From the NCBI GenBank assembly GCA_024229515.1, contig JAAESI010000210.1, positions 26,218 through 90,217 on the forward strand: 64,000 nt of DNA, in the 5' to 3' direction. Shown here piece by piece: positions 45,313 through 52,884 of this stretch; the stretch's first letter is position 1; each line of letters starts with the position of its first letter. This DNA comes from Pseudomonadota bacterium (GTDB taxonomy: Bacteria; Myxococcota_A; UBA796; UBA9615). The notes below the pieces were generated by a model. It made no database searches. It was not told the origin of the DNA and saw nothing but the letters and a program-made list of their open reading frames with translations. The position numbers and the translations under genes are program-made.

Positions 45313-46292
45313 GCCGTCGTCGAACGATCAAGCACGAGGTTCGGGTTGGCCTGCTGCTGCTGGCGGCGCTAGCCGTGTTCGCCTGGATGTCGGTGCAGAT
45401 CGGCGCGTTGCAGGGCCTGGGCAACACGATCTCGGTGACCCTGGTGCTGGACGACGCCGCCGGCCTCGTGCCGGATGCGTCCGTGAAGGTGGCGGGCGTG
45501 CAGGTCGGCTCCGTCCGTGACCTCGCGGTCGATTTCGACACGGCGGTGGCGACGATCTCGCTGCGCAAGAACGCGGAACTTCGGACCGACGTGCGAGCCC
45601 AGGTGCGGGCGCGGTCGCTCCTGGGGGAGAAGTACCTGGCGCTGACCCCCAAGAGCACGACGGCGCCGCTGCTGGGCGACGGGGACGTGATCTCGACCGT
45701 GGTCCCCACGGTCGAGATCGACGACCTCATCGCCGCCCTGGGACCGGCGCTGGCGGCGGTGGATCCCGAGGACGTGGCCCGGCTCGTCAGCAGCGCCGCG
45801 GACGTGAGCGTGGCCGTGGGAACCGATGCGGACGCCCTGGTGTCCAAGACCCGCGAGCTGCTGGATCAGCTCAACGAGGCGGCTTCCATCGCCCCCACCC
45901 TGAAGAAGGACGTCCCCGCCTTGCTGACCGACCTGCGCCGCACCACCTCCGATCTCCAGGTGGCCATCGCGCGCGCCGACGCGCTGCTGGTGCAGGCCGA
46001 GGGCACCCTCGGCAAGGTCGATGAGGCGGCGACGGACGCCCCCGCGGCGGTGGCCGATGTGCGGCGGCTGCTGGCGGAGCTCGAGCCCGGGGTCGACGAC
46101 CTGCGCTCGACGATGGAACAGAGCGACGAGGCGATGGCGGACATCCGCAAGATCCTCGACAACTTCGAGAACTTCGACGAGGCGGCGCTGAAGCGGCTGC
46201 TGCGCGAAGAAGGCGTGCTGGTTCGGCTCAAGGCCCCGCCCAAGGGCAAGGGCAAGGGCAAGGGCGGCGGATCGAACCCGCTGGAGAAGTAA
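45309..46292 (+). CDS. mlaD: MlaD/MCE-domain periplasmic lipid-binding subunit
   Basis: 327 residues. One N-terminal TM anchor (KHEVRVGLLLLAALAVFAWM) is followed by a single MCE domain (about 35-130) with VTLVLDDAAGLVPDASVKVAGVQVG and VRARSLLGEKYLALTP. A long alpha-helical tail (about 150-290) follows, ending in a GKGKGKGKGGG low-complexity run. MCE subunits form hexameric rings that ferry lipids. The tail is longer than that of E. coli MlaD and may form a needle-like extension. GTGA overlap with mlaF. Confidence 0.92.
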   Translation: MSRRRTIKHEVRVGLLLLAALAVFAWMSVQIGALQGLGNTISVTLVLDDAAGLVPDASVKVAGVQVGSVRDLAVDFDTAVATISLRKNAELRTDVRAQVRARSLLGEKYLALTPKSTTAPLLGDGDVISTVVPTVEIDDLIAALGPALAAVDPEDVARLVSSAADVSVAVGTDADALVSKTRELLDQLNEAASIAPTLKKDVPALLTDLRRTTSDLQVAIARADALLVQAEGTLGKVDEAATDAPAAVADVRRLLAELEPGVDDLRSTMEQSDEAMADIRKILDNFENFDEAALKRLLREEGVLVRLKAPPKGKGKGKGGGSNPLEK

Positions 46293-46699
46293 TGGCCGGC
46301 GACTTCGTTGGCTGGCTCCTGGAGCGGGGCAAAACGGGCGGAATCGTCGCTCTGTTGATCGGCCTCGCGCTGCTGGCCGCCACCGCGATCGACTACTCGA
46401 TGACCGGCGGCTTCTTCGTCGTCATGCCCGGCCTCGCCGCCATGGCGATCCTGCTGGGCGCCGCGCTCATCGCGCTGGACAAGCCGTCGCTGCGGGGCGA
46501 GTTCAAGGAGCCCACGGCGCGCCCGCTGGATGACGGCATCGTCCGGGCGCTGGAGGGTGAAGCGAAGCCCTTCCTGCTGTGCATGTCGTGCAAGAAGTCG
46601 ACGCCGTTCACCCCCTGCATGCACTGCGACAAGGGGATCGATGTGATGACCATCGACACTGACGACGATCTGCAACTGGCCTTCGCCTCCATGGCCTAG
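46292..46699 (+). CDS. Two-TM protein with C-terminal zinc-ribbon-like motif, last gene of the Mla operon
   Basis: 135 residues; not recognised as a known family. Two membrane helices (about 17-36 and 41-63) are followed by a cytoplasmic tail with CMSCKKSTPFTPCMHC, two CxxC pairs spaced like a zinc ribbon. The ATG overlaps the MlaD stop as TAATG, so it is translated with the transporter and may be an accessory subunit. No MlaB or MlaC gene is present. Confidence 0.75.
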   Translation: MAGDFVGWLLERGKTGGIVALLIGLALLAATAIDYSMTGGFFVVMPGLAAMAILLGAALIALDKPSLRGEFKEPTARPLDDGIVRALEGEAKPFLLCMSCKKSTPFTPCMHCDKGIDVMTIDTDDDLQLAFASMA

Positions 46700-46719
46700 G
46701 CCGACGCCCCAAGCCGAAA

Positions 46720-46748
46720 CGCCCCGCCGGCAACATGCCGACGGGGCG
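46720..46748 (+). terminator. Hairpin after the Mla operon
   Basis: A stem of 7 bp (CGCCCCG / CGGGGCG), a C-A mismatch, then 5 bp (CGGCA / TGCCG) around an ACA loop, starting 21 bp after the last Mla-operon gene. No T-run follows, so it is a GC-rich terminator-like structure rather than a classical intrinsic terminator. Confidence 0.5.
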
Positions 46749-47037
46749 CCTCGAATCTGACCGCCGACACCGAGGAGGGACCCGGAATCTCAACGTTGGC
46801 GATGGTCAGCGTCCTCGATGTCTCGTATGATGGTCGGTCGTGACCGGTTACGAGAAAGTTGTCGGAGAATCTGTCTTTCCTCCGCACCACCACCTTGTGA
46901 TCCGGGCCCGCCGCCGACCATTCGTCGCGTCTGCGACGCCCGCGTAAAGCAAATGCTGACAATCGAGGATTCGAGGGACTGCGCGACACAATCGGGCAGG
47001 GCCGGACCCGATCCGGGGTCAACGTCGCCCGGGGGGT
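46749..47037. other. Non-coding gap between convergent operons, possible small RNA
   Basis: About 290 bp with no convincing protein, visibly less GC-rich than its surroundings. It contains a plus-strand promoter-like pair, TGGTCA (46803-46808) and TATGAT (46826-46831) with 17 bp between. A CGTCGC/GCGACG hairpin with a GTCT loop lies at 46923-46938, and one arm of an inverted repeat is at 46991-47002. The reading frame on the minus strand here has no start signal or homology. A plus-strand RNA starting near 46838 is possible; there is no direct proof. Confidence 0.3.
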
Positions 47038-47052
47038 TCAGCCCTGCCCGAT
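46991..47052. repeat. Perfect 12-bp inverted repeat around the MAPEG stop codon
   Basis: Arms at 46991-47002 and 47041-47052 are exact reverse complements of ATCGGGCAGGGC, with 38 bp between. The right arm encodes the last four residues (IGQG) of the minus-strand MAPEG gene. The spacer can fold a small CGGA/TCCG hairpin. It could terminate or stabilise the minus-strand transcript. Confidence 0.55.
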
Positions 47053-47448
47053 GAGCAGGGCCCCCATCGAAACTACGCACGCGACTTGAACCGTGAAGAA
47101 GTGGAAGCGCACGTTCACCGCGAGGGCACTGACGGAGCTGAGGTGCACCAGCGTCTGCACCACGCGGGCGCCCACGTAGACCAGGGCGAGGCGGTCGAAC
47201 CAGACGTCCTCGAAGGCGATCACCGCTCCGATGAGCACCACCGTCGCGAAGATCGGGAGGTTCTCCACGCAGTTGGCGTGAGCCCGTCGCGCCCGCTCGC
47301 CGAGGTCGGTCTCGGCCTTGTCGGCCGAGAAGTCGTTGGCCGGTCTCTTCCGCGTGAGCACCGCGACCACCCGAGGGAACACGCAGACCCCCATCGGAAG
47401 CAGCGTCCAGCCCGCGAAGAACAGCAGGCAGTACAGCGGCGTCGTCAC
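47038..47448 (-). CDS. MAPEG-family membrane protein
   Basis: 136 residues with four TM helices. The ERARRAHANCVENLPIFA segment between helices 1 and 2 is the MAPEG hallmark (glutathione S-transferase / eicosanoid-type membrane proteins). The Arg and Asn-x-x-Glu positions that bind glutathione in the family are present. Bacterial members are mostly uncharacterised. The start codon overlaps the upstream phasin-like gene by 4 bp. Confidence 0.85.
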   Translation of the reverse strand: MTTPLYCLLFFAGWTLLPMGVCVFPRVVAVLTRKRPANDFSADKAETDLGERARRAHANCVENLPIFATVVLIGAVIAFEDVWFDRLALVYVGARVVQTLVHLSSVSALAVNVRFHFFTVQVACVVSMGALLIGQG

Positions 47449-47852
47449 GCGGTCGGCTCGTCCGCGGGCTCGTCCGTAGGTTCATCCACGGTGTCGGTGA
47501 CAGCCGCCGATTCGGCGGGCCGGTCCGGGCTCGTGGGCTTGAGCTTGAGGTTGATCTGCAGCTCGTGGGTCTCGAGGAACCGCTCGACCTCCTCACCCAC
47601 CCGGAGCTTCTCCAGGTAGTTGCGGACCTCGTTGGCGATCATCGTCACAACCTCTTCCTTGCCGCGGGCCGACAGCTTCGCCGCCCCCGACAGAAGCTCG
47701 CCCGCCTTGGGGAAGTCGTCGCCCTTTTCCCGGATCTTGTCGGCGCCCGCGTTGACCACGTCGGCGCCGGCGCGGATCAACCGTCCCGCGAGGTCGCCGA
47801 TCGCGCGATCCCGCTCGCCCCCGGATCCGCCCTTCTTGCTCTCGTCGTTCAT
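47445..47852 (-). CDS. Small acidic helical protein, possibly phasin-like
   Basis: 135 residues. An amphipathic helical region (about 12-100: LAGRLIRAGADVVNAG, ANEVRNYLEKLRVGEEVERFLETHELQINLKLKP) and an acidic Glu/Pro/Asp/Thr tail of 30 residues. Similar small helical proteins are sometimes annotated as PHA-granule-associated; the PHA synthase at 53 kb makes this plausible but unproven. The ATG at 47852 has GAGGA 10 nt upstream; the frame is open further upstream through the YcgN gene and that part is rejected. Confidence 0.6.
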   Translation of the reverse strand: MNDESKKGGSGGERDRAIGDLAGRLIRAGADVVNAGADKIREKGDDFPKAGELLSGAAKLSARGKEEVVTMIANEVRNYLEKLRVGEEVERFLETHELQINLKLKPTSPDRPAESAAVTDTVDEPTDEPADEPTA

Positions 47853-47899
47853 GAAACCCGTTTCCTCTTTCGGCTGCCGTTTCGCTTCTTCTTCCGACG

Positions 47900-48241
47900 C
47901 TACCGCGGATCCTGCCCCGCGTAGTCCTCGTCGACGATCCGGGTCAGCTCCTCGCGGTACGCGCACGTCTCGGGGAGTCCTCCTTGCAGGACCACCGACG
48001 GCGTCACCTTGATGCACTCGGACTCGGCCTGAAAGCGGTTGCCGTACACCTTGCAGGAGCGGTCGAAGTCGTCGAGGTATCGGCACGGGATCGAGGTGTG
48101 CTTCCACGCTCCGTCGACCCAGTGGCTCTCGAAGCAGCACTGGCCGCAGCCGTCGCACAGGGCCTCCCACTCACGGTGACTGTAGAGACGTCCCATCAAT
48201 TCGTAGACGAGCGGAAGCCTCTGGGGAGCGGACGCGGCCAT
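47900..48241 (-). CDS. YcgN/YkgJ-like cysteine-cluster protein (UPF0260)
   Basis: 113 residues. It has the cluster LCDGCGQCC, then CRYLD, SCKVYGNRF and LPETCAYREE, matching the YcgN group of putative metal-chelating proteins; no enzymatic role is established. The ATG lies 6 nt after a TATCCT hexamer (48253-48248, minus strand) with no Shine-Dalgarno sequence, again a leaderless layout. Divergent from the acyltransferase gene, 35 bp away. Confidence 0.85.
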   Translation of the reverse strand: MAASAPQRLPLVYELMGRLYSHREWEALCDGCGQCCFESHWVDGAWKHTSIPCRYLDDFDRSCKVYGNRFQAESECIKVTPSVVLQGGLPETCAYREELTRIVDEDYAGQDPR

Positions 48242-48276
48242 CGACGGAGGATACCGCTTCTGCTATCGAGCGCCGC

Positions 48277-49065
48277 GTGCGCTTCTACCGCCCCGGTGAC
48301 GAGACCCGGATCGACCTCCAGGACGTGCGGACGATCGACCGGTCGATCTGGGCGATGCGCCTCGTCGCGCGCTTCTTCCGGTACCGCGTCCACGGCCTCG
48401 AGAACGTCCCGACCGACGGCCCGGCGCTCCTGGCGCTGAACCACGGCCCCGTACCGATCGACGCCGGCCTGCTGGGGATGACCATCTACGAGCGGCTCGG
48501 CCGGCTCCCCCGCGCCCTGACCGACCACCTCGTCTTCAAGGCGCCCGTGATGCGGGAGCTCTTCATGGCCATCGGCGCGGTCGACGGCCGGCACGAGACC
48601 GCCGACGAGCTGCTGGGCCGCGGCAACCTCGTCATCGTCATGCCGGGCGGCGCCCCCGAGGGGTTCAAGTCGTCCGCGCACGCGTACGAGCTGTACTGGC
48701 GCAAGCGGACCGGGTTCGCCCGCCTCGCCATCCGCATGCAGGTGCCCGTCATTCCCGCCGCCTGCATCGGCATCGACGACGTCTACACCCTGCACTGGGA
48801 CCTGTTCGAGGCCGGCAAGCGCATCTTCGGGGTGCGCTCCCTCCCCTTCGGCGTGCCCTGGGGCAAGGGTCCCGGCATCCCCCGCCGCGTGCCCCTGACC
48901 CACTGGGTCGGCGCCCCCATCCACCCCGACGTTCCCGCCGAAGCGGCCGACGACGAGGACGCCGTGACCGCCTTCCGCGACCGCGTGACCGCCGCGATGG
49001 AACAGCTCCTCGCCGACGGCCTCGACCTGCGCGCTTCGGGCCTGGACGGCCGGACCCAGGCCTGA
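48277..49065 (+). CDS. PlsC-like phospholipid/glycerol acyltransferase
   Basis: 262 residues. Acyltransferase motif I is NHGPVPID (HxxxxD) and motif III is VIVMPGGAPEGFKS; the RVHGLENVPTDGPALLALNH lead-in is typical of the LPLAT superfamily. It transfers acyl groups to a glycerol-phosphate-type or alcohol acceptor at the membrane; the acceptor cannot be told. The GTG start follows a weak TATCGA hexamer by 7 nt. The next gene starts 3 nt after its stop, so it leads a three-gene unit with the membrane protein and the thioredoxin-cytochrome. Confidence 0.82.
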   Translation: MRFYRPGDETRIDLQDVRTIDRSIWAMRLVARFFRYRVHGLENVPTDGPALLALNHGPVPIDAGLLGMTIYERLGRLPRALTDHLVFKAPVMRELFMAIGAVDGRHETADELLGRGNLVIVMPGGAPEGFKSSAHAYELYWRKRTGFARLAIRMQVPVIPAACIGIDDVYTLHWDLFEAGKRIFGVRSLPFGVPWGKGPGIPRRVPLTHWVGAPIHPDVPAEAADDEDAVTAFRDRVTAAMEQLLADGLDLRASGLDGRTQA

Positions 49066-49068
49066 TCG

Positions 49069-51444
49069 ATGTCCGACTCCCTCACCCTGACCAAGCCCGC
49101 CCCCGCGCTCCGTGAGGAGCCGCCCCTGCACCAGCCGATTCCGCTGGTGTACGTGTTCGGGCTGCTCCCGTCGGTCCTCATCCAGGAGGGGTGGGTCGCC
49201 TCTCTGCTGTGGTGTGCGGTCGTGACCGCGGCGGTCCGGCAGAGCTTCGATCCGCGCTGGAGTCGACCCCTCGCCGGCGCCCTTGCCGCCCTCGGCGGGA
49301 GCCTCGCCCTGCTCTTCTTCGCCGGCTGGGAGCTGCGCCCGTTGGCGGTGCTGCTGTTCCTCCCCGGCTTCGTCGCGCTGGCCCTCGGGAGCCGGTTCGA
49401 GCGGGTCGCCGCGTTCGTCCGTTCGGCCCCCCTCCGCACCGTCCTGATCTACGCCGCGGCGGTGCTCGGCCTGTACTGGGGGGGCGCGACGTGGGGACCG
49501 CTTCCGCCGCCTCACGACGACTTTCTGTACGGCCTCCGCGCCAACGAGACCCCCGACCCGCTGACCGAGGAGGAGCGCCTCGCCGCCGTGCGCGTCATCC
49601 AGGCGGCGATCGGGGGCCGTCCGGTCGACGTAAGCACGCTCCCGGGGGCGCTGCAGGAGCCCACCATGGGGCGGGTCTGGGTGACGCTGTTCCGCCCCGG
49701 CCGACGGGCGCGCCGGACCCGGGGGATGGCCCCCGCGGGCGTGCTCCACGAGCAGCTCACGGCCGCCACCGTCACCGCCATGAAGGACGCCCCCACGCGC
49801 GGGGCGTGGCTGGCCAACAAGGACAAGATCACGATCATCGTCGACCTCGGCGGGCCCGAGGAGACGATCAAGCCCCGCCTCCCCGCCCGCGCCTTCGCCT
49901 GGATCATCGATCTGTTTGCGGTGGGCGACCGCCACCGCTTCGAGTTGATCGTCTACGACGCGGAGCCGGGCATCGACGGCTTCATCCTCGAGGGACCGGA
50001 CGGCCAGGAGGGGGTCGCGCTCCCCGCCGATCACCTGCTGTCCGGCTGGGTCACCCCCCGCTCCCGGCGCCGCCGGTACCGGATGCACAACTTCGACGCC
50101 CTCCACAAGCGGCTCGCCAAGCGCGCGGGACTGCCCAAAGGGACCGAGCCCGCGTCGCTGCCGATGAGCAGCTTCAGCACCTACAGCTTCGGCCTCCCGG
50201 ACCCGGCCTCCCCGCGCACCGTCGAGCTGTACCGGGGCAACGTGCTGCTGGAGGGCGAGCCCACCGAGGAGCTGATCCTGGACCGCATGGACCTGGCGGG
50301 GCAGTGGCTGCTGTCGACGGTCGAGGAGAGCGGGCGGTTCGACTACGAGTACTTCCCCAACCGGGACAAGCACGGCAGCGGCTACAACGAAGTGCGGCAC
50401 GCGGGCTCGGTCTACGGCCTCTTCCACATGTCCCGCGTCGCGCGCGCGGAGCCGACCCTGGCGGCCACGGCGGACGACTACCTGCGGGCCGGGATCGTCA
50501 CGCTCGACCGCGTCTACGACAACCTCGGCACCCCCGCCGGCGCGTCCCCCGAGGACGGGTTCGTCGCGTTCCTGGAGGGGGAGAAGACCAACTCGGGGGC
50601 GGCCGCGCTGACGCTGCTGTCGTTCATCGAGCGGCCGCGCCCCGACGAGGTCGACGACCCGGAGCTCAAGGCGTTGCTGCGCAAGGAAGGCGACGACGCG
50701 ATCATCGACGGGCTCGCCAACACGCTGGTCAAGATGATCGACGACGAGGGCAAGGTCTACGAGCGCTGGGACGAGGCCTGGGCCGGCGGCGGCGTCATCA
50801 ACGAGCCGGTCTACTACCCGGGCGAGGCGATGTTCGCCCTCGCGCTGTACTACGAGCAGACCGGGGAGACGAAGTGGCTGGAGGCCGCCAAGGCGATCGG
50901 GCGCCGCCAGATCCCGTACAGCCGCTCGTTCTGGGTCATCCCCGACCACTGGGTCATGCAGGCGCTGGACGTGCTCGACCGCGTGGATCCCGAGCAGTCC
51001 GACGAGTGGCGCAAGGGCGCGTACGCGATGGGCGCGCGCTACGTGCAGGACCAGGTCCACTCGCCGGGCTTCAGCATGAGTCCGGGACCCGCGCAGCGCT
51101 CGATCTACCCCGACTACCGGGGCGCCTACCGCCGCGTCCAGGAGGTCCCGCGCACCACCCGGGCCGCCAGCCGCGGTGAGGCGATCGGCGGCGTGGCCCG
51201 CATCGCGTGGCGCCACGGGGACCCGTCGGAGCACTGGGAGCGGTCCCTCATCGAGGGAGCCCGCCACTTGATGGAGCAGCAGTACGTGTCCGACAACAGC
51301 TTCTTCTTGCCGGATCCCGGCGAGGTGCGCGGCGCCATCCGTATGGGCATCGTGGACATGCACATCCGCATCGACAACAACCAGCACGGCGTGGTTGCGC
51401 TGGGCGCGGCGTTGGCCGCGATGAGGGAGCAAGCGAAGCGATGA
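49069..51444 (+). CDS. Membrane protein with C-terminal six-hairpin (alpha/alpha-barrel)-like domain
   Basis: 791 residues; not firmly recognised. Residues 25-140 contain four to five TM helices. A mixed domain (about 165-300) includes MGRVWVTLFRP and NKDKITIIVDLGG and vaguely resembles AMMECR1. From about 395 to the end the protein is helical with SGRFDYEYFPNRDKHGSGYNEVRHAGSVYGLF and EPVYYPGEAMFALALYYEQTGETKWLEAAKAI, patterns typical of six-hairpin glycosidase-like barrels. Topology suggests a periplasmic catalytic domain acting on a polysaccharide or lipid-linked sugar. Its ATGA overlap with the next gene couples it to a thioredoxin-cytochrome. Confidence 0.6.
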   Translation: MSDSLTLTKPAPALREEPPLHQPIPLVYVFGLLPSVLIQEGWVASLLWCAVVTAAVRQSFDPRWSRPLAGALAALGGSLALLFFAGWELRPLAVLLFLPGFVALALGSRFERVAAFVRSAPLRTVLIYAAAVLGLYWGGATWGPLPPPHDDFLYGLRANETPDPLTEEERLAAVRVIQAAIGGRPVDVSTLPGALQEPTMGRVWVTLFRPGRRARRTRGMAPAGVLHEQLTAATVTAMKDAPTRGAWLANKDKITIIVDLGGPEETIKPRLPARAFAWIIDLFAVGDRHRFELIVYDAEPGIDGFILEGPDGQEGVALPADHLLSGWVTPRSRRRRYRMHNFDALHKRLAKRAGLPKGTEPASLPMSSFSTYSFGLPDPASPRTVELYRGNVLLEGEPTEELILDRMDLAGQWLLSTVEESGRFDYEYFPNRDKHGSGYNEVRHAGSVYGLFHMSRVARAEPTLAATADDYLRAGIVTLDRVYDNLGTPAGASPEDGFVAFLEGEKTNSGAAALTLLSFIERPRPDEVDDPELKALLRKEGDDAIIDGLANTLVKMIDDEGKVYERWDEAWAGGGVINEPVYYPGEAMFALALYYEQTGETKWLEAAKAIGRRQIPYSRSFWVIPDHWVMQALDVLDRVDPEQSDEWRKGAYAMGARYVQDQVHSPGFSMSPGPAQRSIYPDYRGAYRRVQEVPRTTRAASRGEAIGGVARIAWRHGDPSEHWERSLIEGARHLMEQQYVSDNSFFLPDPGEVRGAIRMGIVDMHIRIDNNQHGVVALGAALAAMREQAKR

Positions 51445-52883
51445 GATCAGCCTGGATCGCAGCCACCGTGGCGCTGGTCGGCGTCGGGGCCCTCGCCGTC
51501 GCGGACGAGCCGGCCCGGGATGACCGTGGCTGGACCGCGGTCGAAGGTGGAGGAGTGGCCATCGGGCTGGCCGACGTGCTCAGTGGAGGTGGCCCCTACC
51601 GCGCCCCCGACTTGAACATCCCGCTCATCGGCTCGGGCGCCGCCGCCGCGGACCTGGACGAGCTCGTCGTCGGTCCGACGCTGCTGTTCTACTACTCGGC
51701 CTCGTGCCCCCACTGCCAGGAGGTGGCGCCGGAGGTCGCGCGGTTGGCCCAGCGGCTGGACGGCCAGGTCGCCGTCATCGGCATTGCGTCGGGCTCGAAC
51801 AGCGGATCCGACGTTCGAGCATTCGAGAACGAGTACGACCTCAAGTTCCCGAATTGGCGTGACTTTACGCGCAAGTACGCCAGCGCCAACGAGATCGCAT
51901 CGACCCCCACCGTGTTCCTCGTTCGACCTACCGAGGAGGGCTTCGAGACCCTCGCGGAGTACCGCCCCTTCCCTGGCGGCTTCGGGGTCGTGGCCGAGAT
52001 TCAGGCCCGGGCGTTGCTCGGCGAGGATCCGTTCGGCGCGTTCGAGGAGGGCCACTACGCGGGCACCCAGGCCTGCGGTGCCTGCCACGTGCACGAGTAC
52101 AGCTCCTGGGGGCTGACGCACCACTCCACCGCCTACTGGACGCTGTACGAGCGGGAGGAGGCGGAGAACCCCGAGTGCATCGCCTGCCACGTCGTCGGCT
52201 TCGGGAAGCCGTCCGGCTTCGAACTCGAGCAGTACCGCTCCGCCGTCGCCGACGTCGGCTGCGAGGCGTGCCACGGTCCTGCCGGCCCCCACGCCGGGGA
52301 GCGCAAGCCGGTCGCGACCGCCCGGGACGCCTGCGTCACCTGCCACGACGCGGATCACTCGATCCAGTTCACCGTGGACAAGGGGCTGCCCCACATCGAC
52401 CACTTCCGCGCCGCTCCGATGAGCCCGGAGGCCTTCCGCGCCGCCCGGGAGGACGTGGTCCAGGGCCGCGCCGCCCGCCCCCTGCTGGCCTTCCCCGACG
52501 GCGCGAACCTGGGCAGCAAGGCCTGCGCCGAGTGCCACTCGGAGCAGACCGCGTCCTGGAAGAAGTCGCCTCACGCGGGTGCGCTCAAGACCCTGAAGGG
52601 GAAGGGCTCGCACAAGGACGTCGCCTGCGTTCGCTGCCATGCCGTCAAGAAGATCGACGACCCGGCCACGCCCAAGGACTTCCACGCGGGCGGGGTCGGC
52701 TGCGAGTCCTGCCACGGCCCCGGCGAACAGCACGTCGCCGCCAAGGGAGGCACCGAGAACATCGTCGGCCTCGGCGCGTCGTGCCCCGAGTGCGTCATCG
52801 AGGCGATCTGCACGCGCTGCCACACGCCGGAGCAGGACAACGACTGGAACCTGAAGGAAGCCCTCCCGAAGGTGGGCCACTAG
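51441..52883 (+). CDS. Exported thioredoxin-octahaem cytochrome c fusion
   Basis: 480 residues. After a signal peptide (1-21) comes a TlpA/thioredoxin-like domain (about 70-190) with the redox motif CPHC (Cys89, Cys92). The rest is a c-554-like cytochrome with eight CxxCH sites: CGACH (Cys212), CIACH, CEACH, CVTCH, CAECH, CVRCH, CESCH and CTRCH (Cys457). A ninth CPEC lacks the His. Thiol chemistry and haem electron transfer are thus on one periplasmic polypeptide. The ATG at 51441 overlaps the preceding stop (ATGA). Its stop is 1 nt from that of the convergent PHA synthase. Confidence 0.88.
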   Translation: MRSAWIAATVALVGVGALAVADEPARDDRGWTAVEGGGVAIGLADVLSGGGPYRAPDLNIPLIGSGAAAADLDELVVGPTLLFYYSASCPHCQEVAPEVARLAQRLDGQVAVIGIASGSNSGSDVRAFENEYDLKFPNWRDFTRKYASANEIASTPTVFLVRPTEEGFETLAEYRPFPGGFGVVAEIQARALLGEDPFGAFEEGHYAGTQACGACHVHEYSSWGLTHHSTAYWTLYEREEAENPECIACHVVGFGKPSGFELEQYRSAVADVGCEACHGPAGPHAGERKPVATARDACVTCHDADHSIQFTVDKGLPHIDHFRAAPMSPEAFRAAREDVVQGRAARPLLAFPDGANLGSKACAECHSEQTASWKKSPHAGALKTLKGKGSHKDVACVRCHAVKKIDDPATPKDFHAGGVGCESCHGPGEQHVAAKGGTENIVGLGASCPECVIEAICTRCHTPEQDNDWNLKEALPKVGH

Positions 52884-52884
52884 C

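Noticed and set aside
46696..47022. A 108-codon minus-strand frame in the intergenic island
   Set aside because: Arg/Ser-rich, with no Shine-Dalgarno sequence, promoter or homology; composition differs from genes here.
48196..51432. Open frame of over 1000 codons on the minus strand, antisense to the acyltransferase and membrane protein genes
   Set aside because: High GC leaves antisense frames open; the translation is low-complexity, with no domain, and the plus-strand genes have clear motifs.
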